From NCBI GenBank assembly GCA_030741355.1, contig JASLVM010000013.1, forward strand, positions 1-42,765: 42,765 nt of DNA, given 5' to 3'. The notes beneath the pieces were generated by a model. The model searched no databases. It was not told the DNA's origin and saw nothing but the letters and a program-made list of their open reading frames with translations. Below, in pieces: positions 8,320 to 16,778 of this stretch (positions are counted from its first letter, which is position 1; each line of letters opens with the position of its first letter). The translations under genes and the position numbers were made by a program. The DNA comes from Candidatus Poseidonia sp. (GTDB lineage Archaea; Thermoplasmatota; Poseidoniia; Poseidoniales; Poseidoniaceae).

Positions 8320-10263
8320 ATGGTCACGATAGAACACGGCGACATGGTCGAACAACGGCGCGGAGGTGTCGATGTTCTTCGCGTCTTGGTTCGAAATCTC
8401 GCCGCTCATGAGCAGTCTGGAGCCGTTTATATCCGGCCTTCCTCCGACCGGGAAGGATGGTTGCTTTTCCGGCTCGGTCAACCCGTCATGGCCTTCCATC
8501 AGGGCGAGACCGAGCAACAAGGTTTGGAAGCCCTCCTCAGCATTGAGGAAGATGCGCTGGATGTTGGAAGTGAGTTGCGACTCTACGAGTTGACGATGAA
8601 CGCCTTGCGTTCAACGATGGCTCAACATCCCGAAAGCGTCCTTCATCTTGAGCACCAAGAGCAAAAAGCGACCGGCTCCTCATGGTGGTCAAGTGTTCGC
8701 CTTCCTTCGACCTCGTGGCGACGTGCCTCTCGACTTGAGGAGATTGAAGCGTTGGCCCTGGATACCGAACATCGGCGAAGAGAAACAATGGAAACGAATT
8801 CGTTTCAACTTGAACCTGGGCATGTTTACCTTCTCGACTCACCGGACCCTCATCCAATGATTTCCCTGGGTGTAGAATTGGCAGAACGTGGGATGCCCCT
8901 CCTCGGTATGTTCGGTCTGCCCCATGCGCAAACCGAAGCAACCCACCGCTTGCCCGGGCCCCAAACCTATGCGTTACTCTCGCCCCATGGTGGGTACGAG
9001 GTTCTCCAAGACCAAGCTTCGATTCACGCCGTGGTCAATGCTTTTCAATGGGGGAATGAGCGCTCGGTTCTCCTCATCGACGGTTTGGACCGCCTCGCCA
9101 ACGCCTTCGGAGAAAACGGCATGGTGGACGTGTTCCGTTCAATTTGTGATGGCGTTCGCTTCAACGACCATATCGCTTTGATCACCACAGACTTGGAATT
9201 GTTTGAGACGGCCGTTCAACGTTCCATCGCTTCAGAATCGACGAACCTCCGTCAAAACACCATCGCGCAGTGGATTGATGACCCCGATGTCCTTTGGGAC
9301 CACCCGGTCCTGATGGCTCCCGATGAGGAAGAAGAGCAATGGCTCGAGGCACAAATCCGACATCAAGGTGCAAAGGTCGGTGGTCCTGCGACGTACGGCG
9401 ACACCCTCCTTGAGGGCGGTAGTTTTGCACCCGAGGATGAAGACCGAATCGAGGCGACCCAAGCGTTGAGCGAAGTGGTCGAGGCGTGGCCTGAACAACC
9501 GGGCCGCGTTCGTGATGCCGTAGCAGAGCCAGAACTCAGCAACGTCGCCATCGGTTCCACCTCGTGGAGGCCCGAAATCGAATCCTCAGTGGTTCGTGGA
9601 GGCTATGTTAGTGAATCACCAAGAGCGATTGAGGGCCCGGATGAGGGACACGATGCTCCTGCCGAGGTCAAGCGAGGGCGAAAAACCAAACCGGCACCCA
9701 AGGTCGCACCGCCTCAGCTTCGTTCTCCGCAACGCCTTCCTTCGAGGAAGCCCAGACCACAACTTCCGGAAATTGACCAGGGCTTGACCACCGGTCGAAG
9801 TTCTGCGGTTGTCAACAGCGCCTCAACCTTACCGGACTGGCCGACCAAGGCTCAAGCCAAAGATGCGTTCCGAAAGGAAAACATGGATGTGTTCGCCGAT
9901 AAACAAAGTTCTGCGCTTGAGCGACAAAAGAAATTGGCGGTCCCTGCCCACACCAAAGCGCTGAAGGACAACGTCGTCAGTTCACCCGACCTTTCCGAGG
10001 CGACGTTGCCCATGCCAGCCATGAACAAGACCGTCAAACTTCCTTCAGAAGCGGATGAAGCACCGCTGACCAACAGTCTTCGCCCAGTCAACCAGGAAGC
10101 AAAACCTTCCAGAGAGGCCTCCTCAAAAACCCAAACCAAAGTGGATGTTGAGAAGGCGTATGTTGAATGGTCAACCTTTGACGAACCCGACGGTATGGAT
10201 GCGACGGCTCTGTACAATGAACGGGGAGAGGCTTTGAAGCGATACGACGGTGAAGAGCCATGA
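8320..10263 (+). CDS. DUF835 domain protein with PATAN/DUF4388-like N-terminus and long disordered tail
   Basis: A 647-residue cytoplasmic protein with no signal peptide. Residues about 18-95 (GAVYIRP...WLLFRLGQPVMAFHQG) look like the DUF4388/PATAN fold found in bacterial and archaeal regulators. Residues about 165-305 match DUF835: GHVYLLDSPDPHPM, then SVLLIDGLDRLANAFGENG, a Walker-B-like strand ending in Asp, and ALITTDLELF. DUF835 resembles a P-loop ATPase core without a Walker A, and none is visible here. Residues about 310-420 are acidic and 420-640 are Pro/Lys/Ser-rich and probably disordered. AGGGTG seven bases before the ATG supports the start. The stop overlaps the next ATG (ATGA), so it is translationally coupled to the DnaA-like gene. 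Confidence 0.75.
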   Translation: MVTIEHGDMVEQRRGGVDVLRVLVRNLAAHEQSGAVYIRPSSDREGWLLFRLGQPVMAFHQGETEQQGLEALLSIEEDALDVGSELRLYELTMNALRSTMAQHPESVLHLEHQEQKATGSSWWSSVRLPSTSWRRASRLEEIEALALDTEHRRRETMETNSFQLEPGHVYLLDSPDPHPMISLGVELAERGMPLLGMFGLPHAQTEATHRLPGPQTYALLSPHGGYEVLQDQASIHAVVNAFQWGNERSVLLIDGLDRLANAFGENGMVDVFRSICDGVRFNDHIALITTDLELFETAVQRSIASESTNLRQNTIAQWIDDPDVLWDHPVLMAPDEEEEQWLEAQIRHQGAKVGGPATYGDTLLEGGSFAPEDEDRIEATQALSEVVEAWPEQPGRVRDAVAEPELSNVAIGSTSWRPEIESSVVRGGYVSESPRAIEGPDEGHDAPAEVKRGRKTKPAPKVAPPQLRSPQRLPSRKPRPQLPEIDQGLTTGRSSAVVNSASTLPDWPTKAQAKDAFRKENMDVFADKQSSALERQKKLAVPAHTKALKDNVVSSPDLSEATLPMPAMNKTVKLPSEADEAPLTNSLRPVNQEAKPSREASSKTQTKVDVEKAYVEWSTFDEPDGMDATALYNERGEALKRYDGEEP

Positions 10264-12302
10264 CGCCTCCACCGACCAAATTGCGAACTCAGTTGGAAGA
10301 AGCGAAGCGCCAGCTAAGGGATTCCATTCATGCCCAACAAGTGACCGATGGTCCCTCCGTCAAACCATCCACGCCCTCCGATATCCATCAGCGTCCAGCG
10401 CGATCCAAACTCAACACCTTACTCGGAAAGACCAGCGTTCCCCAACGCCCCCTTTCCTTGTTCCAAACCGTGGGGGTGTCTCAGCGACCAACCTACGATT
10501 TAATCGCTGACCGGATTCTTGGAACCGATGTTGGTGCGCCTCAGTCTTTCCTCGACCATCACACCGGCTACGCACATCATGTTGCAGAACGCTTGTTGCA
10601 TTTGCAACAACGACTGGAAGCTGCCCAAAGCCCACCTCTTTCGTCCGAAACACCCGACCTCTACGTGGGTGTTGAAGCGGATGGACGACCTGTTTGGAGC
10701 CAGGTCTTGAGCGAGCAAAGGGGCGAGGAGCGGCGTGCTCTAGGGGAAGAACTTGCACCGCCAAGTGAGGCGGACGCCTTCCATGCAACTCGTATCCTCA
10801 ACATCGCTTCTGACTGGCCACAACGCCTTGGTTGGTCAAACCATTTGACCTTCAAGCAATGGTTTGTGGCCGAGGAGAATTTCCAAGCGACGCAATATTG
10901 CGAACAGGTCGTTGACCGCCCTGCGCACCATCTCAACCCCCTTCTGGTCGTGGCCGACCCACAAGCAGGCTGTTCACACTTGCTTCACGCCACCGGGCAA
11001 GCCTTGCTCCGTCGTCAAGAAGGCCATGTGTTGTTCATCACGGCTGCGGACATGTCCGGTACCGATGTTCTCGATGCATCTTGGCAGAACGCTTTGCCAG
11101 GTGGAACCGCATTGGTGATCGACGATGTTCACGAATTTGCAGAACATGAAACATGGAGTCACCAACTGGGGGTCCTCGTTGACCACGCCCTGAACCACGG
11201 CCTTCAGGTGATCGCTGGGGGTCGTACGGCCGTCAATGCGTTCTCTTCTTCCAGATTGAAGGAAGTGTTCCGTTCATCTCTTGAAGTTCGTCTCAGTTCT
11301 CCGCAGTCTCCAACCCTCATGGCCTATGCTCGTTGGCGATGTGCTCAGCGAAATTTACTGGTTTCTGACCGACATCTCGCCCAAATCAGCCGTATGCAGC
11401 CGCAGGGTTGGCGAATGATTGAGACGAGGCTGGAGCAGTTGGCTTTGGCTTTCGAATCGGGGGCCGTTCTGCTTGACCACGATGACGTTGATGACGTGCT
11501 TGGTGGGGTGAACCCTGCCGCTTCCGTTGAAGAAGAGCAACGTGTTGAGGATCTTGCTTCCCGCCTTGTAGGCGACGCATTGGACAGTGTGTATTCCTCC
11601 TTGGAAGCAGGTGGTATCGACTTGCACAGTCCGCTGGAACCTTGGGCTGAAGACGATTACCAACCGCCTGGATGGGACGCAACCTCCATGCGTGATGGTG
11701 CTCGACATCTCGAAGAGAAACTGCGAGAAAGCGTTGACTCGGTTGAACCTGGACGCCCCTCCGTTTTGGACGTTCACGAACGCGAGAAATACATCATTCG
11801 AGCAAACGACCCTCTCGATGATTCAGATGTTGGACGGGCTGTTGAAGTGCTGGTCGATTTGGACGATGCCATCGATCAGCGAATGAACGCATCAACCGCA
11901 GCGAGCGTGTCAGCCTCCCTTGAACTTCAGCAACTCGAGGAGCAGATGGTCGTGCTCGCCCAACGCGCTGTCGAGGCCGATATTGATGAACTCATCACCA
12001 TCGCCGATGAACTTCGCTCGCTTGAGGAACGCTTGGTCGAACTTGACCCGGACAGGGCCCCTCTGCCTCCATTCGAAGACGATGTTCCCGCCAAACGCGA
12101 ACGAAAGGCGGTTCGACGCCGCAAACGACCGGCCGTCTCAGCGCCTCAAGAAGCCTTGGACTCCTTTGAGCCAGAGGGAGAATGGAACATCGACGGCACC
12201 GGGATTTCAGCGGACGATTTGCTTGAAGACGAATCCGAGAAGAACGTGGTGCATCTGGCCCGCCTCCATCCACGAACGGTGTTGATGGGTGAGGAAGAAT
12301 GA
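10260..12302 (+). CDS. DnaA/Hda-like AAA+ domain protein with degenerate Walker A
   Basis: A 680-residue protein whose middle (about 196-395) follows the bacterial DnaA AAA+ core step by step. LTFKQWFVAEEN corresponds to the yTFdnFvvGpsN entry motif, and HLNPLLVVADPQAGCSHLLHA aligns with NPLfiyGgvGlGKTHLLHA. The Walker B strand is intact (ALVIDDVHEF, Asp288-Asp289), and WRMIETRLEQL aligns with sensor 2 (vRelEgaL). Key residues are lost: the Walker A GKT reads GCS (237-239), and the arginine-finger motif RLrSRF reads RLKEVF. ATP hydrolysis is therefore unlikely. Residues 1-195 match nothing I know; about 540-598 is a coiled coil, and a basic patch (KRERKAVRRRKR) follows. DnaA's DNA-binding domain IV was not seen. 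It overlaps both neighbours by ATGA. Confidence 0.75.
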   Translation: MTPPPTKLRTQLEEAKRQLRDSIHAQQVTDGPSVKPSTPSDIHQRPARSKLNTLLGKTSVPQRPLSLFQTVGVSQRPTYDLIADRILGTDVGAPQSFLDHHTGYAHHVAERLLHLQQRLEAAQSPPLSSETPDLYVGVEADGRPVWSQVLSEQRGEERRALGEELAPPSEADAFHATRILNIASDWPQRLGWSNHLTFKQWFVAEENFQATQYCEQVVDRPAHHLNPLLVVADPQAGCSHLLHATGQALLRRQEGHVLFITAADMSGTDVLDASWQNALPGGTALVIDDVHEFAEHETWSHQLGVLVDHALNHGLQVIAGGRTAVNAFSSSRLKEVFRSSLEVRLSSPQSPTLMAYARWRCAQRNLLVSDRHLAQISRMQPQGWRMIETRLEQLALAFESGAVLLDHDDVDDVLGGVNPAASVEEEQRVEDLASRLVGDALDSVYSSLEAGGIDLHSPLEPWAEDDYQPPGWDATSMRDGARHLEEKLRESVDSVEPGRPSVLDVHEREKYIIRANDPLDDSDVGRAVEVLVDLDDAIDQRMNASTAASVSASLELQQLEEQMVVLAQRAVEADIDELITIADELRSLEERLVELDPDRAPLPPFEDDVPAKRERKAVRRRKRPAVSAPQEALDSFEPEGEWNIDGTGISADDLLEDESEKNVVHLARLHPRTVLMGEEE

Positions 12303-12772
12303 GGGCTCCTTGGTGGTCGAAAGGGGTCAACTTTTCCTGTCAACCCAACTGCGGTAAGTGTTGCGATCAACCCGGTGGCATTGTCTACCTCTCTGCCGAT
12401 GACGCGAAGAGGCTTGCAGACCATGCCGGTTTGGATGTACCCACTTGGCTCGAACGTGATGCTCGCACGACCTTTGATGGTCGCTATGTGTTGAAAAGCC
12501 GGGAAGAAGACGGTATCTGCATTCATTTGAACGACCAGCAGCAATGCAACATTTACGAGATTCGTCCCCAGCAGTGCAAAGCGTTCCCGTGGTGGGGTGA
12601 AAACCTCGCCACCGCCTCTGCGTGGGAGGGCGTGAAGCGAACCTGTCCGGGCATTGATGCCGAGGATGCCATCCTCATTGACGGTCAAACCATTCGAATC
12701 AACATCTTCGCCGACCGTACTTCGACGAAAGGGTTCCGAACATGGCCGCCCAAGAAGTTCCGCCGGAAATGA
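12299..12772 (+). CDS. YkgJ-family cysteine-cluster protein
   Basis: A 157-residue protein with the YkgJ/CxxCxxCC signature. SCQPNCGKCC carries Cys14, 18, 21 and 22, followed by the GICIHL...QCNIYEIRPQQCKAFPWW block, which matches the family pattern CpfL...CsIYe.RP..Cr.yP. The family is thought to bind zinc or iron; some relatives act on the flagellar or secretion apparatus and others are unassigned, so no reaction is claimed. Its ATG overlaps the stop of the DnaA-like gene (ATGA), making it the third gene of a tightly coupled unit. Citrate synthase starts about 100 bases later with its own promoter. Confidence 0.85.
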   Translation: MRAPWWSKGVNFSCQPNCGKCCDQPGGIVYLSADDAKRLADHAGLDVPTWLERDARTTFDGRYVLKSREEDGICIHLNDQQQCNIYEIRPQQCKAFPWWGENLATASAWEGVKRTCPGIDAEDAILIDGQTIRINIFADRTSTKGFRTWPPKKFRRK

Positions 12773-12833
12773 TGGACTGCGGCGGTGTGGCCAGCAACAC
12801 CGTTTTCAATATCGGCCTCGGGCAGGAGCCGCA

Positions 12834-12839
12834 TTTATA
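12834..12839 (+). promoter_or_regulatory. TATA box of the citrate synthase gene
   Basis: TTTATA lies about 40 bases before the ATG at 12877, inside the gap after the YkgJ gene. The expected transcription start near 12862 leaves a leader of about 15 bases that just contains the Shine-Dalgarno-like GGGGGAAGG (12865-12873). Confidence 0.5.
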
Positions 12840-12876
12840 CCGAACTTGGATGTCGGCCTTTCACGGGGGAAGGACA

Positions 12877-14043
12877 ATGACGCAGGACGAGCCCATGTTC
12901 ACCGTCCATACATCTCACCTCAACACAGGTCTTCGCGGTGTGCCCGTCGGCACCTGCCGCACCTCCTTCGTCACGCCGACCGAAGGTGTTCATTACTGCG
13001 GTTATCCCATCGCAGAACTCGCTCACTACGCCCCCGAAGACATCGTGTATTTGCTGTTCAACAAAGAACTGCCAACCTCAGAACAATCGGACCTCTTCAA
13101 GGCCGAACTTGCCTCCCGAGGCCGTGTTCCGGAGAGCGTCGCTGCCGTCTTTTCCACCCTGCCCAAAGACGGCCATCCCATGGATTGGCTGAGTGTTGGG
13201 ATTCACACCCTCGGCATGTTGGAGACCACGGGAGATTGGAAAGATGACGCCCTCAACCTCATCGCTCGAATGCCACGAATGATGGGACTGTTGTTTCGGA
13301 TTCGAGAAGGCCGTGGAGCAGACATCCCCGAGGATGACCTCTCAGCGTCCATGGTTCAGCGATTTGTTCGGACGCTTGCCTTGGATGACGTGGACCACGC
13401 TCTGATGGAACGAATTCTGGCCACCTATCTCGTCCTTCATATGGACCATGGAGGTGGCAACCTTTCCACCTTCACCGGGAAAGCCATCGCCTCGGGCCAC
13501 GCCACTGTTTACTCTTCCATCGCTGGTGCCATGAACGCCTTGTCTGGGCCTCTTCACGGACGAGCAAATCAATCCTGTCTTGAATTCGTGCTACGAATTG
13601 GCACGAGCGATCCCGAAGAGGTGGAGGCCTTTGTCCGTGGCGAACTTGCCGCTAAGCGCCCTGTGTTTGGTTTCGGCCACGCTGTTTTGCGAGCAGAAGA
13701 TCCTCGGGCGACCGTTCAGTTTGCCCTTGGAGAAGAGCTCTGCCCTGACGATGAGAATTTCAAAATCATTCGGACACTCCGAGAAGTTGCACCCCGTGTG
13801 CTCTCAGAAAACGAGAAAATCTCGAACCCGAACGCCAACGTCGACATCGCCAGCGGCGCCTTGCTTCATCACGTTGGCTTCAAAGACCCAACCTATTACA
13901 CCACGTTCTTTGGATGGGCCCGAGTGGCTGGTATCGGTGCTCAAATCATCGACGAGCGCACCGTGATGCGTGGTGGGAAAGGAACACCCATCTACCGTCC
14001 AAAGTACATCGCAGAAGAACAGGAACTTCGTCACATTGACTGA
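12877..14043 (+). CDS. gltA: Citrate synthase
   Basis: The product is 388 residues from the ATG at 12877. The open frame extends upstream to 12742, but that part overlaps the YkgJ gene, while a GGGGGAAGG site and a TATA box fit 12877. It condenses oxaloacetate and acetyl-CoA to citrate, the entry to the TCA cycle. Catalytic residues are in place: His227 in SGPLHGRANQ, His268 in FGFGHAVL and Asp323 in NANVDIASG. The HGGGNLSTFT segment and the short length fit the archaeal/gram-positive type. Methylcitrate synthase activity cannot be ruled out from sequence. Its 3' end overlaps the convergent GDPD gene by 13 bases. Confidence 0.93.
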   Translation: MTQDEPMFTVHTSHLNTGLRGVPVGTCRTSFVTPTEGVHYCGYPIAELAHYAPEDIVYLLFNKELPTSEQSDLFKAELASRGRVPESVAAVFSTLPKDGHPMDWLSVGIHTLGMLETTGDWKDDALNLIARMPRMMGLLFRIREGRGADIPEDDLSASMVQRFVRTLALDDVDHALMERILATYLVLHMDHGGGNLSTFTGKAIASGHATVYSSIAGAMNALSGPLHGRANQSCLEFVLRIGTSDPEEVEAFVRGELAAKRPVFGFGHAVLRAEDPRATVQFALGEELCPDDENFKIIRTLREVAPRVLSENEKISNPNANVDIASGALLHHVGFKDPTYYTTFFGWARVAGIGAQIIDERTVMRGGKGTPIYRPKYIAEEQELRHID

Positions 14044-15221
14044 AGATTCAGCACGGGTCTCGATGTTTTTCCCGAGCCTCGATGACCGATCAAACGTGGT
14101 GCATACGAAGGCGGCGTCACGCCGCTGTACGTTTTGAGAAGATCATCCACGTCCATGTCCCACTGCCAGCGTTTACGCATCTCTGAGACCAGAGCACGCC
14201 GGCGGGAAATGTCAGCCTCTGCCCATGTCGGTGTTTCATTTTCCAGGGTGTTGAGCAGGTCAAGATGGTTCGCTTGATTGGCTGTTTCCAGTTGTTCCCA
14301 TTCCGTGTCCATGAGCGGACGTATCGCCGGTTGCAACCAACGAGCATGGCCGGAGGGTAGCCATCGCAAATCAGGGTCGGCGTGGTCGGTCAGTCCCGTC
14401 ATTCCAGCGCGCAACAAGTCATGTTCCATCCAAAGTTTGGTCGGCCAAACATAGGTTGGCATTCCTTTTCGGGCACGAGTCAATCGATTCAGGGCCGCAC
14501 CCTTCAGGCCGACATGGCGCCCGAGGGGGAGGTGCCGAGTCGAGGATTGAAAATACTCAACGGCGCAAGGGAGCATGGAACTCCCTTGAGAGCGATGTTG
14601 TTTCACCAACCGCTTGAACGGCGTCGTGATGAATTGTGGTAGGACTTGGAGGCGTTGGGTTTGACGCGTCCCGTAAGGTGGAATGTAGGGTATCAAGGCC
14701 GCCCATGGCCGTTTTGTGGCAGATAATTGAGCAGAGGCGGGCATGCCTCGGTGAAAGGCGTAGAACACGGTGTTCTCTCGAGGAATTTCACGTTCGTCAA
14801 GTGCTTCTTCAGCCAGTCGCATGGCTTCTGCCACGTGCTTATTGTGCTCCTTCCGACCAAAAAAACCGCCTCCGCTTTTCGCTTTTGGATGCGGTCGCTT
14901 GATCTCAATGCACCCCATCCGACCTTCGTCTCTCCACAGCCGCTGGACCGTGGAATCGTCAAGAAAGGCTTCGAAACTGAGGAAGCCCAACTCCACCAGT
15001 TCGTCATGGGTCCATTCCTCGACCCATGTTGGTTTTCCTTCCAAGTAAGAGGGAGGGACGGATACGGTTCGGTCGTGGTGAATCATCAGTTGATTGTCGG
15101 CCGTAATGCGGATGTCGAATTCAATGCCGTCAAACATTTGCAAGGCATGCAGGAGGCTTTCGAGGGTGTTTTCAGGCGCTGGAGTCCACGATTGCTCCCC
15201 TGCCATGGTTTCTCCTCGCAT
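14031..15221 (-). CDS. GDPD-family phosphodiesterase, apparently circularly permuted
   Basis: A 396-residue protein with glycerophosphodiester phosphodiesterase features in an unusual order. The N-terminus begins directly at the second motif, PAPENTLES (Glu17). IEFDIRITADNQLMIHHD follows (Glu34, Asp36, His49), then CIEIKRP (Glu106, Lys108) and the last-barrel-strand motif AGMTGLTDHADPDL (272-285). The HRG motif that normally opens the domain is absent there; a matching RLIGHRGSGKT (His380, Arg381) occurs 12-22 residues before the C-terminus, after about 90 helical residues. All catalytic groups exist, so a permuted TIM barrel is plausible. The family cleaves glycerophosphodiesters to glycerol-3-phosphate and an alcohol. 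GAGGAGG just upstream supports the ATG at 15221. No signal peptide. Confidence 0.85.
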   Translation of the reverse strand: MRGETMAGEQSWTPAPENTLESLLHALQMFDGIEFDIRITADNQLMIHHDRTVSVPPSYLEGKPTWVEEWTHDELVELGFLSFEAFLDDSTVQRLWRDEGRMGCIEIKRPHPKAKSGGGFFGRKEHNKHVAEAMRLAEEALDEREIPRENTVFYAFHRGMPASAQLSATKRPWAALIPYIPPYGTRQTQRLQVLPQFITTPFKRLVKQHRSQGSSMLPCAVEYFQSSTRHLPLGRHVGLKGAALNRLTRARKGMPTYVWPTKLWMEHDLLRAGMTGLTDHADPDLRWLPSGHARWLQPAIRPLMDTEWEQLETANQANHLDLLNTLENETPTWAEADISRRRALVSEMRKRWQWDMDVDDLLKTYSGVTPPSYAPRLIGHRGSGKTSRPVLNLQSM

Positions 15222-15290
15222 CGGTCCTCCTCAAAGGTTCCCGCTGAAGGGGGGTTGAATTGCAAAATGCGTCCTTGAATCGTCCGAAGG

Positions 15291-15298
15291 CATAAAAC
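15291..15298 (+). promoter_or_regulatory. TATA box of the PAP2 phosphatase gene
   Basis: CATAAAAC is centred about 25 bases before the ATG at 15320, the spacing expected for a leaderless archaeal transcript. There is no Shine-Dalgarno sequence before this ATG. The divergent GDPD gene on the other side has a strong GAGGAGG instead. Confidence 0.5.
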
Positions 15299-15319
15299 CG
15301 GTCTCTCTGCCCCCGAACC

Positions 15320-16774
15320 ATGGAACCCTATGACATCATGATGGGCATGATTCTGTTCCTGACGCCCATCATATGTTGGTTCTTTACTCGCTCGCAGAAG
15401 GAACACCGAATACCATGGCGCTCTTGGGCTCAAGAATTTCATGAGAAGCGGTATTATTTGCACGCCATGGGCTACATCGTCATCATTCGATGGAAAGCCA
15501 TTACGGACAAATTGAACGAGCCGATGAAAGTTCGAACGGGACACTGGACTGAGTGGGTCTACGGCATTGAAGGTGAATTCACCAAATGGATCCAAGATGC
15601 GTTCAGAAACGACGCCTTGACCGAGTTCCTGAACTTTCACTATCTCTTTGTTTACCTCTTTCTGATTTACGTCACCACGGTTTACTTCGCCTTTTCCGGT
15701 GACAGAGACATGACCGACAAAGTCACCCTCAACTACCTCTTGATTTACGCCTTGGCCGTCCCCTACTATCTGTTCTTTAACGTTGAAGTCACGTCTTCAT
15801 GGATTCCTGGAATGGATGCGTTACTCTACCATGACGGATGGTACACCGTGTTCTATGCCCTCCACGACCCCTTGGACAACGCCGTTCCAAGTTTGCACGT
15901 CGCCATCCCGTTCGGTATTCTCATGCTGAATTATTTACATGTCAAAGAGCAAGGTGGAACCTTGAGGGAGTGGCGGCATTGGCCGTACCATCTGTTTGTT
16001 CTCATCAACACAGGATTGTTCATCTTCACCATCCTTTACCTTGGCATTCACTGGTTTGTTGACATTCCTCTTGGGATACTGATCGGTAGCATTGGTGCTC
16101 TGTTTATCCATCACCTTCAACCGAGGCTTCGCAACGATTACGGACCCGTGTTCAAGGGTATTTCTCGGGAAAAAGTCCGCCGTCATATTTTGGTGGAGGG
16201 CGTGGTCATGCTCATCCTGTTGACCGGGATGATGATGGCGGTCAACTATCAAGAAGAGACCATCGAGGACAGGGTCTCTTTCCAACTTGGTGAGGATGAC
16301 AGTACGTTCGAAATCATCCAGAAATTTGACCCCGGGATGATGGTGCAATCCAACATCAGCAACCTCAATTCAGTGGGGCAGCTTGAGGTCGTGGTGGTCA
16401 TGGTCGAGACCAGCGTTCCTGCGATGGAGACCGGCGCCATCGATTGGGAGGTGATGCAAACCCTGGGCGAACACTACACGGTCGCACCACAAACCACCTT
16501 GAGTTTGAACATCACCTCGCCGAAGATTTACCACTTCATCGTCATGCATTACGAAGATGCGCCAGAGGATGAATCGGTCATGCAGGTTCGAATCATCAAC
16601 GATTACGGGGAAGACAAAATGGGAGAAGCCATGTTCCTCAGCCTCCCTTCCTTGTGGATGACCGGCTTCGTTGTGTATCGATTGTACCGCCTCAAGAAGG
16701 AAGGTCGCAGTTGGATTGATTCTACACCCTCATATGTATGGGCCTCTTCATCGTCAACAGACGAAGAGGCGTGA
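15320..16774 (+). CDS. PAP2-superfamily membrane phosphatase / phosphotransferase
   Basis: A 484-residue multi-pass membrane protein. The PAP2 active-site motifs are clear: VPSLHVAIPFG (PSxH) and LGIHWFVDIPLG (GxHWxxDxxxG). The upstream KxxxxxxRP motif is not evident, as in the PAP2_3 (inositol-phosphotransferase-like) branch. About six helices span residues 100-300. After another helix (VMLILLTGMMMAV) comes a beta-rich domain of about 130 residues, probably extracytoplasmic, then a final helix and a Ser-rich tail. It likely hydrolyses or transfers a lipid phosphate in envelope metabolism; the neighbouring GDPD gene also points to phospholipids. The C-terminal domain is unrecognised. Confidence 0.88.
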   Translation: MEPYDIMMGMILFLTPIICWFFTRSQKEHRIPWRSWAQEFHEKRYYLHAMGYIVIIRWKAITDKLNEPMKVRTGHWTEWVYGIEGEFTKWIQDAFRNDALTEFLNFHYLFVYLFLIYVTTVYFAFSGDRDMTDKVTLNYLLIYALAVPYYLFFNVEVTSSWIPGMDALLYHDGWYTVFYALHDPLDNAVPSLHVAIPFGILMLNYLHVKEQGGTLREWRHWPYHLFVLINTGLFIFTILYLGIHWFVDIPLGILIGSIGALFIHHLQPRLRNDYGPVFKGISREKVRRHILVEGVVMLILLTGMMMAVNYQEETIEDRVSFQLGEDDSTFEIIQKFDPGMMVQSNISNLNSVGQLEVVVVMVETSVPAMETGAIDWEVMQTLGEHYTVAPQTTLSLNITSPKIYHFIVMHYEDAPEDESVMQVRIINDYGEDKMGEAMFLSLPSLWMTGFVVYRLYRLKKEGRSWIDSTPSYVWASSSSTDEEA

Positions 16775-16778
16775 ACGC

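Noticed and set aside
10260-12302. Functional DnaA replication initiator
   Set aside because: Walker A and arginine-finger residues are missing and no domain IV DNA-binding region was found, so an active initiator is not supported.
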